From assembly GCA_020641055.1 (NCBI GenBank), contig CP067345.1, forward strand, positions 512,001-576,000: a DNA stretch of 64,000 nt, written 5' to 3'. The notes beneath the pieces were generated by a model. It searched no databases. It was not told where the DNA came from and saw only the letters and a program-made list of their open reading frames with translations. Numbering within the stretch: the stretch's first letter is position 1; the number at the start of each line of letters is the position of its first letter. This document shows positions 30,681-39,705 of this stretch, one piece after another. Source of the DNA: Clostridioides sp. ES-S-0010-02. GTDB lineage: Bacteria; Bacillota; Clostridia; Peptostreptococcales; Peptostreptococcaceae. The position numbers were made by a program, and so were the translations under genes.

Positions 30681-32052
30681 GATTATATTAGAGGAAAGCA
30701 GTTTACCAATGTTAATACCAGAAAAACTTGCAAAAAAATATAATGTATTTCCAGTGGAATTTCAAGATGATAATCTAGTAGTAGAAATAGAAGATGAAGA
30801 CATATATGCACTACAAGACTTGAGACTAGCAACAGGGAAAGAAATTATATTAAAAAAAGAAAGAAGAGAACTTATAAGTGAGAAGATAGAAAAATATTAC
30901 AATAGCTTTGAACTTGATGAAAATTATGCAAAAAAATTATTTGAAAATCTTATAGAGAAAGCTATAAAAGAGAACGCAAGTGATATACATATAGAACCAT
31001 TTAAAGAGCATTTGATAGTTAGAATGAGAGTTGATGGAGAGTTAAAAGAAATATCAAAATTTTTAATAGATGTTTATCCAGCATTAGCTACAGTTGTTAA
31101 ATTAAAAGCTTCAATGGACATAACAGAAAAAAGACTTCCTCAAGATGGAAGAGTAGACATAAAGCTAGATGATAGCTTAATTGACATTAGAGTTTCATCA
31201 ATCCCAACTGTATATGGTGAAAAAATTGTTTTGAGAATCCTTAATAGAGATACTTTTTTAAAAGATAAATCAGAACTTGGATTTTCAGAAGAAGCGATAA
31301 ATTCTATAAATCGTATAATAAGTAAAAGAGCCGGAATATTATTAGTAACAGGGCCTACAGGGAGTGGAAAGACTACTACAGTATATTCCTTATTAAATGA
31401 TTTAAGAGGGATAAACAAAAATATAATGACTATAGAAAATCCAGTAGAATACAAGATGGATGGAATAAGTCAAATACAAGTAAATTCAAAAGTAGGGTTG
31501 AGTTTTGACGTAGGTCTTAAAGCTATATTAAGACAAGACCCAGATATAATAATGGTTGGAGAAATCAGAGATGCAGAAACAGCTAAGATAGCAGTAAGAG
31601 CCGCTATAACAGGCCATTTAGTTATAAGCACTTTGCATACTAATGATGCAGTATCTTCTATAGCTAGACTATTGGAAATGCAAATCCCACCATATCTTTT
31701 AAATGCATCTCTTATAGGTGTAATATCTCAAAAACTAGTTAGAAAGGTTTGTAATCATTGTAGTCATGAGATTATGATAAAAGATGATTTTAGTGGAGAT
31801 GTAAATACTAAAGTAGCTGTAGGCTGTGAAAAATGCAATGACAAAGGTTATTTTGGTAGAACAGCAATTTATGAAATTCTAGAAATCAATGATGATATAA
31901 AAACATGTATAAGGGATATGAAGGATTCTAGTATTGTTAAAGAAGTAGCACAAAAAAATGGAATGATAACATTTGAAGATAGCTGCCAAAGGCTAATAAA
32001 TGAAAAAATAACAACATTAGAAGAATGTTTAGTAGTAAACGAAATAATTTAA
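30673..32052 (+). CDS. pilB2: Type IV pilus assembly ATPase PilB (secondary cluster)
   Basis: A 459-residue GspE/PilB secretion ATPase powering pilin polymerisation. It shows a shortened N-terminal domain, Walker [10 protein letters not shown], Asp box IMTIENPVEY, Walker B IIMVGEIRD, His box STLHTNDA and a four-cysteine zinc motif (CNHC...CEKC). The GTG at 30673 overlaps the DUF881 gene and lacks a well-spaced ribosome site; ATG 30709 is an alternative that removes 12 residues. The N-terminal c-di-GMP/PilC-binding region is short compared with long PilB proteins. Confidence 0.9.
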   Translation: MSKIILEESSLPMLIPEKLAKKYNVFPVEFQDDNLVVEIEDEDIYALQDLRLATGKEIILKKERRELISEKIEKYYNSFELDENYAKKLFENLIEKAIKENASDIHIEPFKEHLIVRMRVDGELKEISKFLIDVYPALATVVKLKASMDITEKRLPQDGRVDIKLDDSLIDIRVSSIPTVYGEKIVLRILNRDTFLKDKSELGFSEEAINSINRIISKRAGILLVTGPTGSGKTTTVYSLLNDLRGINKNIMTIENPVEYKMDGISQIQVNSKVGLSFDVGLKAILRQDPDIIMVGEIRDAETAKIAVRAAITGHLVISTLHTNDAVSSIARLLEMQIPPYLLNASLIGVISQKLVRKVCNHCSHEIMIKDDFSGDVNTKVAVGCEKCNDKGYFGRTAIYEILEINDDIKTCIRDMKDSSIVKEVAQKNGMITFEDSCQRLINEKITTLEECLVVNEII

Positions 32053-32203
32053 TTAAACAGTGTAATCAAACTTCATACAATCGATTTTAATAAAAATTCT
32101 CGATTGTAAATCATATCTAGATAAAATAAAATTAACATATTAAATTAGAAAATATCGAGATTATTTAATTGTAATTAATATAATTTGGAAGGAATTATAA
32201 TAC

Positions 32204-33289
32204 ATGAAATTATCTAAAAATATATTTTATAATTTAGACAAGATTCATTTACTCTTAAACAAGATTCGTGATAAAGAGCTTAGAATAATTTGCAAAGAAA
32301 TAGGTATTTTACTAGAATCTGGATGTGAAATTACAAAGATATTTCAAGTTATTGAAGGACAATCTAGTAAAAAAGTAAAAAGTTTGTTTAATACAGTATC
32401 AAATCATATTCAAAAGGGGAATTCCATAGCAGAATCATTTCAAATCACAGGAACATTTTCTAAATTTTTTATAAGTATGATAAAAGCGGGTGAAACCAGC
32501 GGAAACTTAGATATAATAATGAGCGATTTATCTAATTATTACGATAAAGAATATAAATTAAAAACAAAAATAATAACTATTTTAATCTATCCAATAATAC
32601 TTATCATATTATCTGTAATATCAATAGTATTTATCTTTATATTTGTGATACCAAATTTTCAGGTGGTTTTTGCCAGTAATGGAATTGAACCACCTTTCAT
32701 AACTAAGGTTTTAATAGGAATTTCTATAATAGTTACAAATCATCTAGGTTATTTAATATTTAGTCTTATATTGATTTCAATAGTAACTATTTATTTTTTT
32801 ATAATAAATAATAAACTAAAGAAATTAATTAATTTATTTAAGTTCAAAATACCTTTTTTAAAAGGAGTTAATCAATTAATAGCTACAACTAGATTTTCAA
32901 GGGCATTATCTATTTTACTTAGTAGTGGGATACAAATAGTGGATGCAATAGAGATGTCAGCAAGTGTCATAGATAATGAATTCATTTATGAAAGACTAAA
33001 GATTTCTAATAATTATATAAAAAAAGGAAATAGTATAGGTAAGTCTTTGAATCTAGCAAATATATTTCCTAAGTTATTTGTTTCAATGGCAAATACAGGT
33101 GAAGAAAGTGGAAAACTCGATAAGAGTCTAGATGTAATAAACAGATTTTATGAAAATGAATTAAATAATAAAATAGAGCAGATAATGAAATTTGTAGAGC
33201 CTGTAATAATTGTATTCATGGGATTGATTGTTGGAGTTTTTGTTTTATCAATGGTTATTCCAATGTTTGATGCAATTACTAGTTTCTAA
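32204..33289 (+). CDS. pilC2: Type IV pilus inner membrane platform protein PilC
   Basis: A 361-residue GspF/PilC protein with two homologous cytoplasmic repeats (ELRIICKEIGILLESGCEI... and TTRFSRALSILLSSGIQIVDAI) and three transmembrane helices (about 125-150, 180-200, 335-358). Motifs MIKAGETSGNLD and MANTGEESGKLD are typical. The 151-base gap after pilB contains an 8-bp inverted repeat (32077-32084 with 32100-32107). GGAAGG precedes the ATG. Confidence 0.9.
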   Translation: MKLSKNIFYNLDKIHLLLNKIRDKELRIICKEIGILLESGCEITKIFQVIEGQSSKKVKSLFNTVSNHIQKGNSIAESFQITGTFSKFFISMIKAGETSGNLDIIMSDLSNYYDKEYKLKTKIITILIYPIILIILSVISIVFIFIFVIPNFQVVFASNGIEPPFITKVLIGISIIVTNHLGYLIFSLILISIVTIYFFIINNKLKKLINLFKFKIPFLKGVNQLIATTRFSRALSILLSSGIQIVDAIEMSASVIDNEFIYERLKISNNYIKKGNSIGKSLNLANIFPKLFVSMANTGEESGKLDKSLDVINRFYENELNNKIEQIMKFVEPVIIVFMGLIVGVFVLSMVIPMFDAITSF

Positions 33290-33341
33290 TATAAAAATAA
33301 ATTTTACTAAATAAAACTTTTAAAAAGGAGCGAAAATTTAA

Positions 33342-33692
33342 TTGATAAATAAAAAACGAAAAGGATTTACACTTGTTGAGATGATTGTAGTAGTAACAAT
33401 TTTAGGCGTCATATCTAGTATAGCATTAGTTAAATATGGTAAGGTCCAAGAAAGTGCTAAGATAAATGCTGATTATACAAACGCAGCTAATATAGTAACC
33501 GCAGCGAGTATGGCTATTAATGATGATGAAAATATAGTTGAATCTCTAAGTGTAGAATCACTTAAAGAAAAAGGTTATCTAAGTACAGTTCCAGTTCCTC
33601 AAAGTACATCAGGTAAGTTTGAACTTGTTATAAGTGATAATGGTACAGATATAAGTGTAAATGTAAACTCAAAACAATTTTATCCGAGATAA
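33342..33692 (+). CDS. pilA2: Type IV pilin, PilA2-like
   Basis: A 116-residue prepilin. The class III signal is KKRKG|FTLVEM with cleavage after Gly8, Phe at +1 and Glu at +5, then a hydrophobic helix. The globular part is short (about 80 residues) and has no cysteine pair. It starts at TTG, with AAAGGAG about 11 bases upstream. No prepilin peptidase is in the window, so processing must use one encoded elsewhere. Confidence 0.92.
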   Translation: MINKKRKGFTLVEMIVVVTILGVISSIALVKYGKVQESAKINADYTNAANIVTAASMAINDDENIVESLSVESLKEKGYLSTVPVPQSTSGKFELVISDNGTDISVNVNSKQFYPR

Positions 33693-33953
33693 TATTTGTT
33701 TTTATACGTTTTTAGTGTCAAATTATAAAGATATTTTTAGTATTAAATTATAATGAATTGTAGATATATTAAGTTTAATTCAAAACATAATTAAATGATT
33801 TAAATAGGTATTGATTATTTAAAGTTAATATATGCATAAATAAAAGATTAAGTATTTATATAATTAAAATATGGCTATATAAATACTGTATAGGCTTTGT
33901 AAAAATCAAATATACTGTGTAAAATTTAAAAGCTATTATCACCTAAGGAGGAG

Positions 33954-34826
33954 ATGGTTATAATTAAAAAATTTTTAACTTTAGAAATAAATGACGATTA
34001 TATAAGGGTTGTACTTTTAAGAAAAAACTATAAAAAAATATTTATAGATAAATCTATTATAAAAGAAGTTAGCTTTAATATTAAAAGTGATATTGATGAG
34101 ATTGAAAAAACTGGATATGTAGAAAATGTAGTAAAATTAGTAAAAGATGAAATAAATAATATAAAAAAATCATACAAAAATTTGTACTTTAATATTCAAA
34201 CTCAAGACATAGTTATTAGAAATATTGAGATATTGAATACTAAGAAAAAAAGAGACATATTAAACATGATAGAATTTGAGATAACACAATATATTCCAAT
34301 AAATATAAATAACTATTCAATAAAATATAAAATTATAAACTCTAGTAAGGATAAGTTAAATATACAAGTAATTCTTTTTCCTAAAAATATTATCAAAGTA
34401 ATTAAAATCATTTCAGAAAGTCTAAATATGAACCCAAAAGCGATAAACATAAATTTTGATATACTACAAAAACTTATAAGTTTAAATTTAATAGATAATT
34501 TTATAGAAGATGGAGTGTTTATAGAATGCAAAAAAAATCAATTTATTATAAACATAACAAAAAATAAGAAAATAGAAGAAACATATCTGTTGTCAAAAGA
34601 AATAAAATCCTATGACTCAGTAAAAAAAATAATAAGTAGATTTAAATATGTTTATTATTATGGTATAGAAAATTGTTTTATAGAAGAGTATTTTAAAGAT
34701 ACAGAAAAAATTGCTGAAGTAAATCCATTGAGATTAAAAAAGAAAGTAAGGGTGGAAAATAATTTTGATAAGGGCTTAAGAGATACTAGTATAATTTATA
34801 TAAGCAGTATAGGAATGATTATTTAA
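33954..34826 (+). CDS. pilM2: PilM-like pilus assembly protein (divergent)
   Basis: A 290-residue protein identified mainly by position before PilN- and PilO-like genes and by its N-terminal strand pattern (KKFLTLEINDDYIRVVLL), which resembles the actin-fold PilM. Middle segment NMIEFEITQYIPININNY is like the PilM 'E..Y.P' motif. Canonical ATP-binding motifs are not obvious, so nucleotide binding may be lost. The annotated ATG 33954 lies only 2 bases after AAGGAGG; a non-standard start such as ATT 33963 would be better spaced. A 261-base gap separates it from pilA2. Confidence 0.65.
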   Translation: MVIIKKFLTLEINDDYIRVVLLRKNYKKIFIDKSIIKEVSFNIKSDIDEIEKTGYVENVVKLVKDEINNIKKSYKNLYFNIQTQDIVIRNIEILNTKKKRDILNMIEFEITQYIPININNYSIKYKIINSSKDKLNIQVILFPKNIIKVIKIISESLNMNPKAININFDILQKLISLNLIDNFIEDGVFIECKKNQFIINITKNKKIEETYLLSKEIKSYDSVKKIISRFKYVYYYGIENCFIEEYFKDTEKIAEVNPLRLKKKVRVENNFDKGLRDTSIIYISSIGMII

Positions 34827-35270
34827 ATGAAAGCTTATAAAACAATAAATTTTTTAAATGGATTTAAAGAAACTAAGCAATATAATAAAATCTATAAAAT
34901 AACGATAATATCAATTTTAATATGTGTTTCATTAAAAATGTTTATGTATATGAAATCTATAAATGAATTAGAAAATTATATAAGTCACAATAAACCCATA
35001 AATGAGTCTAAATATACTGTACCAAATCTGGAAAAAACAAAAGAAAAGTTTTCTAGAATAAAGCTTGATGAAATTAAAAAAATATATGAAACAGTTGGAA
35101 CAGATAACATTACTAAAATATCTATAGATAAAAACAAAATGGAGATGGAAGGAGTATGTGATAATCTAGATATTTTAGATAATTTAAAAAAAATAAATTA
35201 CATAAAATATTACTATATAGACAGCATTATAAGAGATGGAGAATGTTATAAATTTAGAATAAAAAGTTAG
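34827..35270 (+). CDS. pilN2: PilN-like pilus assembly protein
   Basis: A 147-residue protein with a short cytoplasmic N-terminus (KTINFLNGFKE), one transmembrane helix (about 25-45) and a periplasm-like domain, the PilN layout. It begins immediately after the pilM2-like stop codon. Sequence similarity is weak, so position and topology carry the call. Confidence 0.6.
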   Translation: MKAYKTINFLNGFKETKQYNKIYKITIISILICVSLKMFMYMKSINELENYISHNKPINESKYTVPNLEKTKEKFSRIKLDEIKKIYETVGTDNITKISIDKNKMEMEGVCDNLDILDNLKKINYIKYYYIDSIIRDGECYKFRIKS

Positions 35271-35284
35271 ACAGGTGATTAATT

Positions 35285-35869
35285 TTGAAATTAAATAAGA
35301 GAGAAAAAAATCTGATGAAAATATTGCTAATATTAATTATTGTATTAGTAGTTAATGTAATGTCCAGACCTCTAGAAGAGAACCTAACTAATTTGAAGAA
35401 AGAAAAACAAAATATAGTGAATGAAATAAAACGACAAGATAATTACAAAATTAAAGGTAATGGGTACAAAGATGATAGATATGTAAAAAATGTTGAATTA
35501 GATAGTAATACAAAATTAAAAAATAATTTTAATAACTCATTTTTAGATAAAAAAACAAATAAAGATATAGTATTATTAGTAGAAAATGAATTGAGAGATA
35601 TTGTAAATGTGGAATACATCAATCAAGAAAGTAGCTTAGACAACTACAGTAAAAAACAAACTAATTTAGAAGTAAAAGTTAATGGAGAACTTGAAAATGT
35701 GTTGAAACTTGAAGGTGTAATGAAGAACTTAAGGTTACATAATAAAATTGAAAAAATAGAAATTAATAAATTAAAAACAAGTAATCTTGAGGCCAAAAAC
35801 ATTTCAAACGAATATAAACAAGAAAAAAACAATCTTGTAGAATGTAAAATGACAATTAGAGTCACATAA
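35285..35869 (+). CDS. pilO2: PilO-like pilus assembly protein
   Basis: A 194-residue protein with a single N-terminal transmembrane helix (about 10-27), a coiled-coil stretch (LEENLTNLKKEKQNIVNEIKR) and a C-terminal domain, as in PilO. TTG start with AGGTGA upstream. It is the last gene of the pilus cluster; no retraction ATPase, peptidase or minor pilin follows, so the system depends on partners elsewhere. Confidence 0.6.
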   Translation: MKLNKREKNLMKILLILIIVLVVNVMSRPLEENLTNLKKEKQNIVNEIKRQDNYKIKGNGYKDDRYVKNVELDSNTKLKNNFNNSFLDKKTNKDIVLLVENELRDIVNVEYINQESSLDNYSKKQTNLEVKVNGELENVLKLEGVMKNLRLHNKIEKIEINKLKTSNLEAKNISNEYKQEKNNLVECKMTIRVT

Positions 35870-36121
35870 CAAAAAAGAATAGATAAAGTAAAAAACTATT
35901 ATCAGTTCATAAAACTTTATAGAAGAATTAGTTTTACGATAATCCATTTCTGTAAGAGGGATTGTTAGTGATTTTATCGAAATCCTAATTAAAGTGAATA
36001 TATTATACCAAAATATAAGTAAATTTGAGATAATATTTGCTTATACTATAGATTGATTGATAAAAAAATGGTATAATAACAAATTGTACTTTAATTTAAT
36101 AATAAGGGAGTGGAAGTCATA

Positions 36122-37162
36122 TTGTTAGGGAGAAATGAGCTATGCCCTTGTGGAAGTGGCAAAAAATACAAGAAATGTTGTTTAAATAAAGATATTGTTT
36201 CAGAAAGAGCAAGCAGAAAAACTGAACTTTCACAAAAGCAATATACAGATTTATATTCAAAATTATATGATTATTCAAGACAGGATAGATTCAAAGATGA
36301 ATGTGAAAAAGCTAAAGAAATGTTTTATATAATGCAAAATGATACTGTAAATGAAAAGTTCGAAAGATTTTTTAATACGTATTTAATACAAGACCACATA
36401 ATGGAAAATAAAAAGGTCATGACGGTTGGATTTCTTGAAGAGAATGGTGCAAACCTAAGTCAATCAGAAATTTCAATATTAAAAAGTTTGTTTGAATCCT
36501 ATGTAAGCATTTACGAAGTAAAAGAAATTTCTACAGGAAAAATAGTTTTAAGAGATTGTTTAAGTGGGAAAGAACTTTACACAGAAGATGTAAAGCTTCT
36601 AAGAAGCTTTAAAATCGGAAGCTGTATGATAGCTAGAATAATTGATGTTGAAGGAACTAATATATTAATAGATGTAACTATAAGTATATCAAATGAAGTT
36701 AAAGATATAATTTTAAATGATGTTATGAATTTATTTAATCAATATAAAGACCTATATAAAGATATGAAGACGTTCTTAATTTATCATACACATGTATTAT
36801 ATAAATATATACAACAGCTTTTAGACCCAAGTATAGCCGAATATTTAAAAAGAGAAAGAGATAAAAATGATAGTAAAAAAGTTAATTTAGAAGGTGAATT
36901 AGCTGAAGTAGAATGTAAAGTTTTAGATACTCTTAAAGAAAATGTGGAAAAAGAAAATATAGATGCATGTATAGAGTTCTGGAATGAATATAAGAAAAGT
37001 CATGAAAATATAAAAGGAGCTGAAAGTGGTTGGGCAGCTGCTGTTGAGTACTATGTTAAGAAAGAAGCAGGACAACCTATAACTCAAGTGCAAATATCAA
37101 AAAAATATGATATAAGCTCTAGTACATTAGGAAAAAGATACAAAGATTTAAAAATATCTTAA
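36122..37162 (+). CDS. SEC-C zinc-motif protein with C-terminal HTH-like segment
   Basis: A 346-residue protein that begins with a canonical SEC-C metal-binding motif (GRNELCPCGSGKKYKKCC), as found at the end of SecA. The middle is helical and unassigned, and the last 30 residues (ITQVQISKKYDISSSTLGKRYKDL) read like a helix-turn-helix. TTG 36122 gives the usual MLGRNELCPCGSG start; GTG 36110 would add four residues. Function unknown; an RNA- or DNA-associated role is inference. Confidence 0.7.
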   Translation: MLGRNELCPCGSGKKYKKCCLNKDIVSERASRKTELSQKQYTDLYSKLYDYSRQDRFKDECEKAKEMFYIMQNDTVNEKFERFFNTYLIQDHIMENKKVMTVGFLEENGANLSQSEISILKSLFESYVSIYEVKEISTGKIVLRDCLSGKELYTEDVKLLRSFKIGSCMIARIIDVEGTNILIDVTISISNEVKDIILNDVMNLFNQYKDLYKDMKTFLIYHTHVLYKYIQQLLDPSIAEYLKRERDKNDSKKVNLEGELAEVECKVLDTLKENVEKENIDACIEFWNEYKKSHENIKGAESGWAAAVEYYVKKEAGQPITQVQISKKYDISSSTLGKRYKDLKIS

Positions 37163-37242
37163 TTAATTATAAAAAGCTTTAAGTCATAGATAAAGAATCT
37201 ATAGTATAATATATGTATAATGTGTAGAAAGAGGTATTAATA

Positions 37243-37608
37243 ATGAGTCTTAGTTTAGGAAATGCAATTGCTGTATCAACAAACTTTATAAAATCTAACC
37301 CAGCAGTACCTGTATACGATGGAGAAGAAATATATGCAGTTATTTATCATATAGAAATAGGATATAATAACGGTGTATCACCTGATACTAAACAATATAT
37401 AATAATAGACTATAAAGAGTTCGATTTATCTATGTATAGAAAAAATGAACTAGTAGAAGTTGCTAAGGAGTACTGCAAATCTAAAAATATTGTAGAAAAT
37501 GAAAATCTTGAAATAAATCTTTTGGATAATGAAGAAGCAGAAAACTTCTTAGAAAAGGTATTTAATAACATGAAAGTTATAAGAGGCCTTATAACTAAAA
37601 GAGGATAA
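37243..37608 (+). CDS. Small hypothetical protein
   Basis: A 121-residue acidic soluble protein (MSLSLGNAIAVSTNF...) that I do not recognise. It has a good ribosome site (AAGAGG) and precedes another small unknown gene by 4 bases, so the two form a pair. No cysteine cluster, membrane helix or signal peptide. Confidence 0.65.
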   Translation: MSLSLGNAIAVSTNFIKSNPAVPVYDGEEIYAVIYHIEIGYNNGVSPDTKQYIIIDYKEFDLSMYRKNELVEVAKEYCKSKNIVENENLEINLLDNEEAENFLEKVFNNMKVIRGLITKRG

Positions 37609-37612
37609 GTTA

Positions 37613-37930
37613 ATGGAGTTTATTGGTATAGAAAATATAACACCATATGAAAACATATATGAATTTAGTGTATATAAATACGATGATGAAATCACTTTAG
37701 GTAGTGAAGATTTATATATATGTGAATTAAGGGTTATATTAATTAAAGTTAATTCTTTATACGTTGAAAGATTGAATAAATCAGTTGAAGCAATGGTTTT
37801 AGTAAAAAATCTAAAAAAAGATTTGGATAAAGAACTTATTGTAGACAAAATAAAGAAATTTGTGCTAGACGAAATTTGGGTAGAAAATCTAGTAAAAGAG
37901 AATATAGAAGTTATATTTGTAGAAAGCTAG
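37613..37930 (+). CDS. Small hypothetical protein
   Basis: A 105-residue soluble protein with alternating strand and helix character; not recognised. AGAGGATAAGTTA precedes the ATG. Its stop codon lies inside the left arm of a terminator stem (37923-37949), an unusually tight arrangement. It is likely co-expressed with the preceding 121-residue protein. Confidence 0.65.
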   Translation: MEFIGIENITPYENIYEFSVYKYDDEITLGSEDLYICELRVILIKVNSLYVERLNKSVEAMVLVKNLKKDLDKELIVDKIKKFVLDEIWVENLVKENIEVIFVES

Positions 37931-37949
37931 GAGTAACCCTAGCTTTTTT
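37923..37949 (+). terminator. Terminator overlapping a stop codon
   Basis: A 9-bp stem (37923-37931 with 37938-37946) followed by T-tract; the stop TAG (37928-37930) is in the left arm. Confidence 0.8.
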
Positions 37950-37977
37950 ATATTATAATCTAAGAGAGGAAAACAAT

Positions 37978-39582
37978 ATGTTAAGGGTATCTAATATAAA
38001 ACTTGGAATCGATAAAGATATATCTTTATTAAAAGATATTGTACTTAAGAAATTAAGAATAAAAGAAAAAAACTTAATAAAATATAGTATATATAAAGAA
38101 TCTATAGATGCTAGAAAAAAAGGGAAGATGGAATTTGTTTATTCTGTAGATGTAGAAGTTAGAGATGAAAGTAAAATACTAAACTCAAAAATAAAAGATG
38201 TAACAAAAATAAAAGATATAAAATATGTGAATGTAGCTATGGGTCATAAAAAATTGAATAATAGACCTTTAGTAATTGGAAGTGGACCAGCTGGTCTATT
38301 TGCAGGGCTTATTTTGGCTCAAATGGGTTATGAACCAATTATACTTGAAAGAGGTCTTGATGTTGATAGTAGAACCAAGGATATAAGTAATTTTTGGACG
38401 ACTAGAAAGTTTAAAAATAATTCAAATGTTCAATTTGGAGAAGGTGGAGCAGGAACTTTTTCAGATGGGAAACTCACAACTAGAATAAAAGATATACGAT
38501 GTAGAAAAGTGCTAGAAGAATTAGTTCAGTTTGGAGCACCAGATGAAATATTATATTCACATAAGCCACATGTTGGTACAGATATATTAAAAAGTGTAGT
38601 TAAAAATATAAGAAATGAAATAATAAATCTAGGTGGACAAGTTAAATTTGATTCAAAAGTTACAGATATAGTTGTATTAAATAATTCTATACAATCTGTA
38701 ATTGTAAATGATAGTGAAAAAATAGATACAGATGCAGTCATATTAGCTGTTGGGCATAGTGCAAGAGATACTTATGAGATGTTGCATTCAAGAGGTGTAA
38801 AAATAATTCAGAAACCATTTGCAATAGGAGCTAGAATTGAACATCCTCAAGACTTGATAAATAAAGCACAGTATAAGGAATTTTATAATCACCCTCGACT
38901 AGGAGCTGCTGATTATAGACTTATAGAACATGTCTCAAATGGAAGAACAGCATATACTTTTTGTATGTGTCCAGGAGGCAGTGTCATAGCATCTGCATCA
39001 AATGATTTTGAAATAGTTACAAATGGAATGAGTGAACATGCAAGAGATAAAACAAATGCTAATAGTGCATTTCTAGTAAATGTACTTCCAGAAGATTTTG
39101 ATAGTGATAATCCACTAGCAGGGGTTCATTTTCAGCAAAAATATGAGAAATTAGCTTTTGAATTAGGTGGTAAAAATTACAATGCGCCAGTTCAACTTGT
39201 TGGAGATTTTATTAATAATAAGACTTCTGAAAATTTAGGAAGTGTTGAACCATCATACAAACCTGGATACAAGCTTACAAATTTGAATGAATGTTTGCCT
39301 AGTTTTGTGGTAGAAACTATGAGAGAAGCATTTATATCTCTTGATAAAAAATTAAATGGATTTGCAATGCATGATGCAGTTTTAACAGGTGTAGAAACTA
39401 GGTCATCATCACCAATAAGAATAGTAAGAGATGAAAACAGTTTGGAGTCAATAAGTATTAAAAATTTATATCCTTGTGGTGAAGGTGCTGGATATGCAGG
39501 TGGAATAGTCACAGCAGCAGTAGATGGTATAAAATGTTCAGAAAAAATAATACAAAAATATGCTAATAACACAAAAATTTAA
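37978..39582 (+). CDS. FAD-dependent oxidoreductase (COG2509-type)
   Basis: A 534-residue flavoprotein. An N-terminal domain of about 95 residues precedes the dinucleotide-binding motif VIGSGPAGLFAG (99-110), then GEGGAGTFSDGKL, and a C-terminal FAD-binding stretch (YPCGEGAGYAGGIVTAAVDG). This matches the family of uncharacterised FAD-utilising dehydrogenases. ATG 37978 follows GAGGAAAACA; the longer reading from 37876 runs through the preceding gene and terminator. Substrate unknown. Confidence 0.88.
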   Translation: MLRVSNIKLGIDKDISLLKDIVLKKLRIKEKNLIKYSIYKESIDARKKGKMEFVYSVDVEVRDESKILNSKIKDVTKIKDIKYVNVAMGHKKLNNRPLVIGSGPAGLFAGLILAQMGYEPIILERGLDVDSRTKDISNFWTTRKFKNNSNVQFGEGGAGTFSDGKLTTRIKDIRCRKVLEELVQFGAPDEILYSHKPHVGTDILKSVVKNIRNEIINLGGQVKFDSKVTDIVVLNNSIQSVIVNDSEKIDTDAVILAVGHSARDTYEMLHSRGVKIIQKPFAIGARIEHPQDLINKAQYKEFYNHPRLGAADYRLIEHVSNGRTAYTFCMCPGGSVIASASNDFEIVTNGMSEHARDKTNANSAFLVNVLPEDFDSDNPLAGVHFQQKYEKLAFELGGKNYNAPVQLVGDFINNKTSENLGSVEPSYKPGYKLTNLNECLPSFVVETMREAFISLDKKLNGFAMHDAVLTGVETRSSSPIRIVRDENSLESISIKNLYPCGEGAGYAGGIVTAAVDGIKCSEKIIQKYANNTKI

Positions 39583-39705
39583 CAGAAACTTAATGAATTT
39601 TTAATATTTAACATGAATTTAACATTACTACTCCTATAATTTGATAAAATACAATAGGTTATAAAATTTTTAAATATAGTAATCTCTTTACAAGGAGGAA
39701 ATAAT

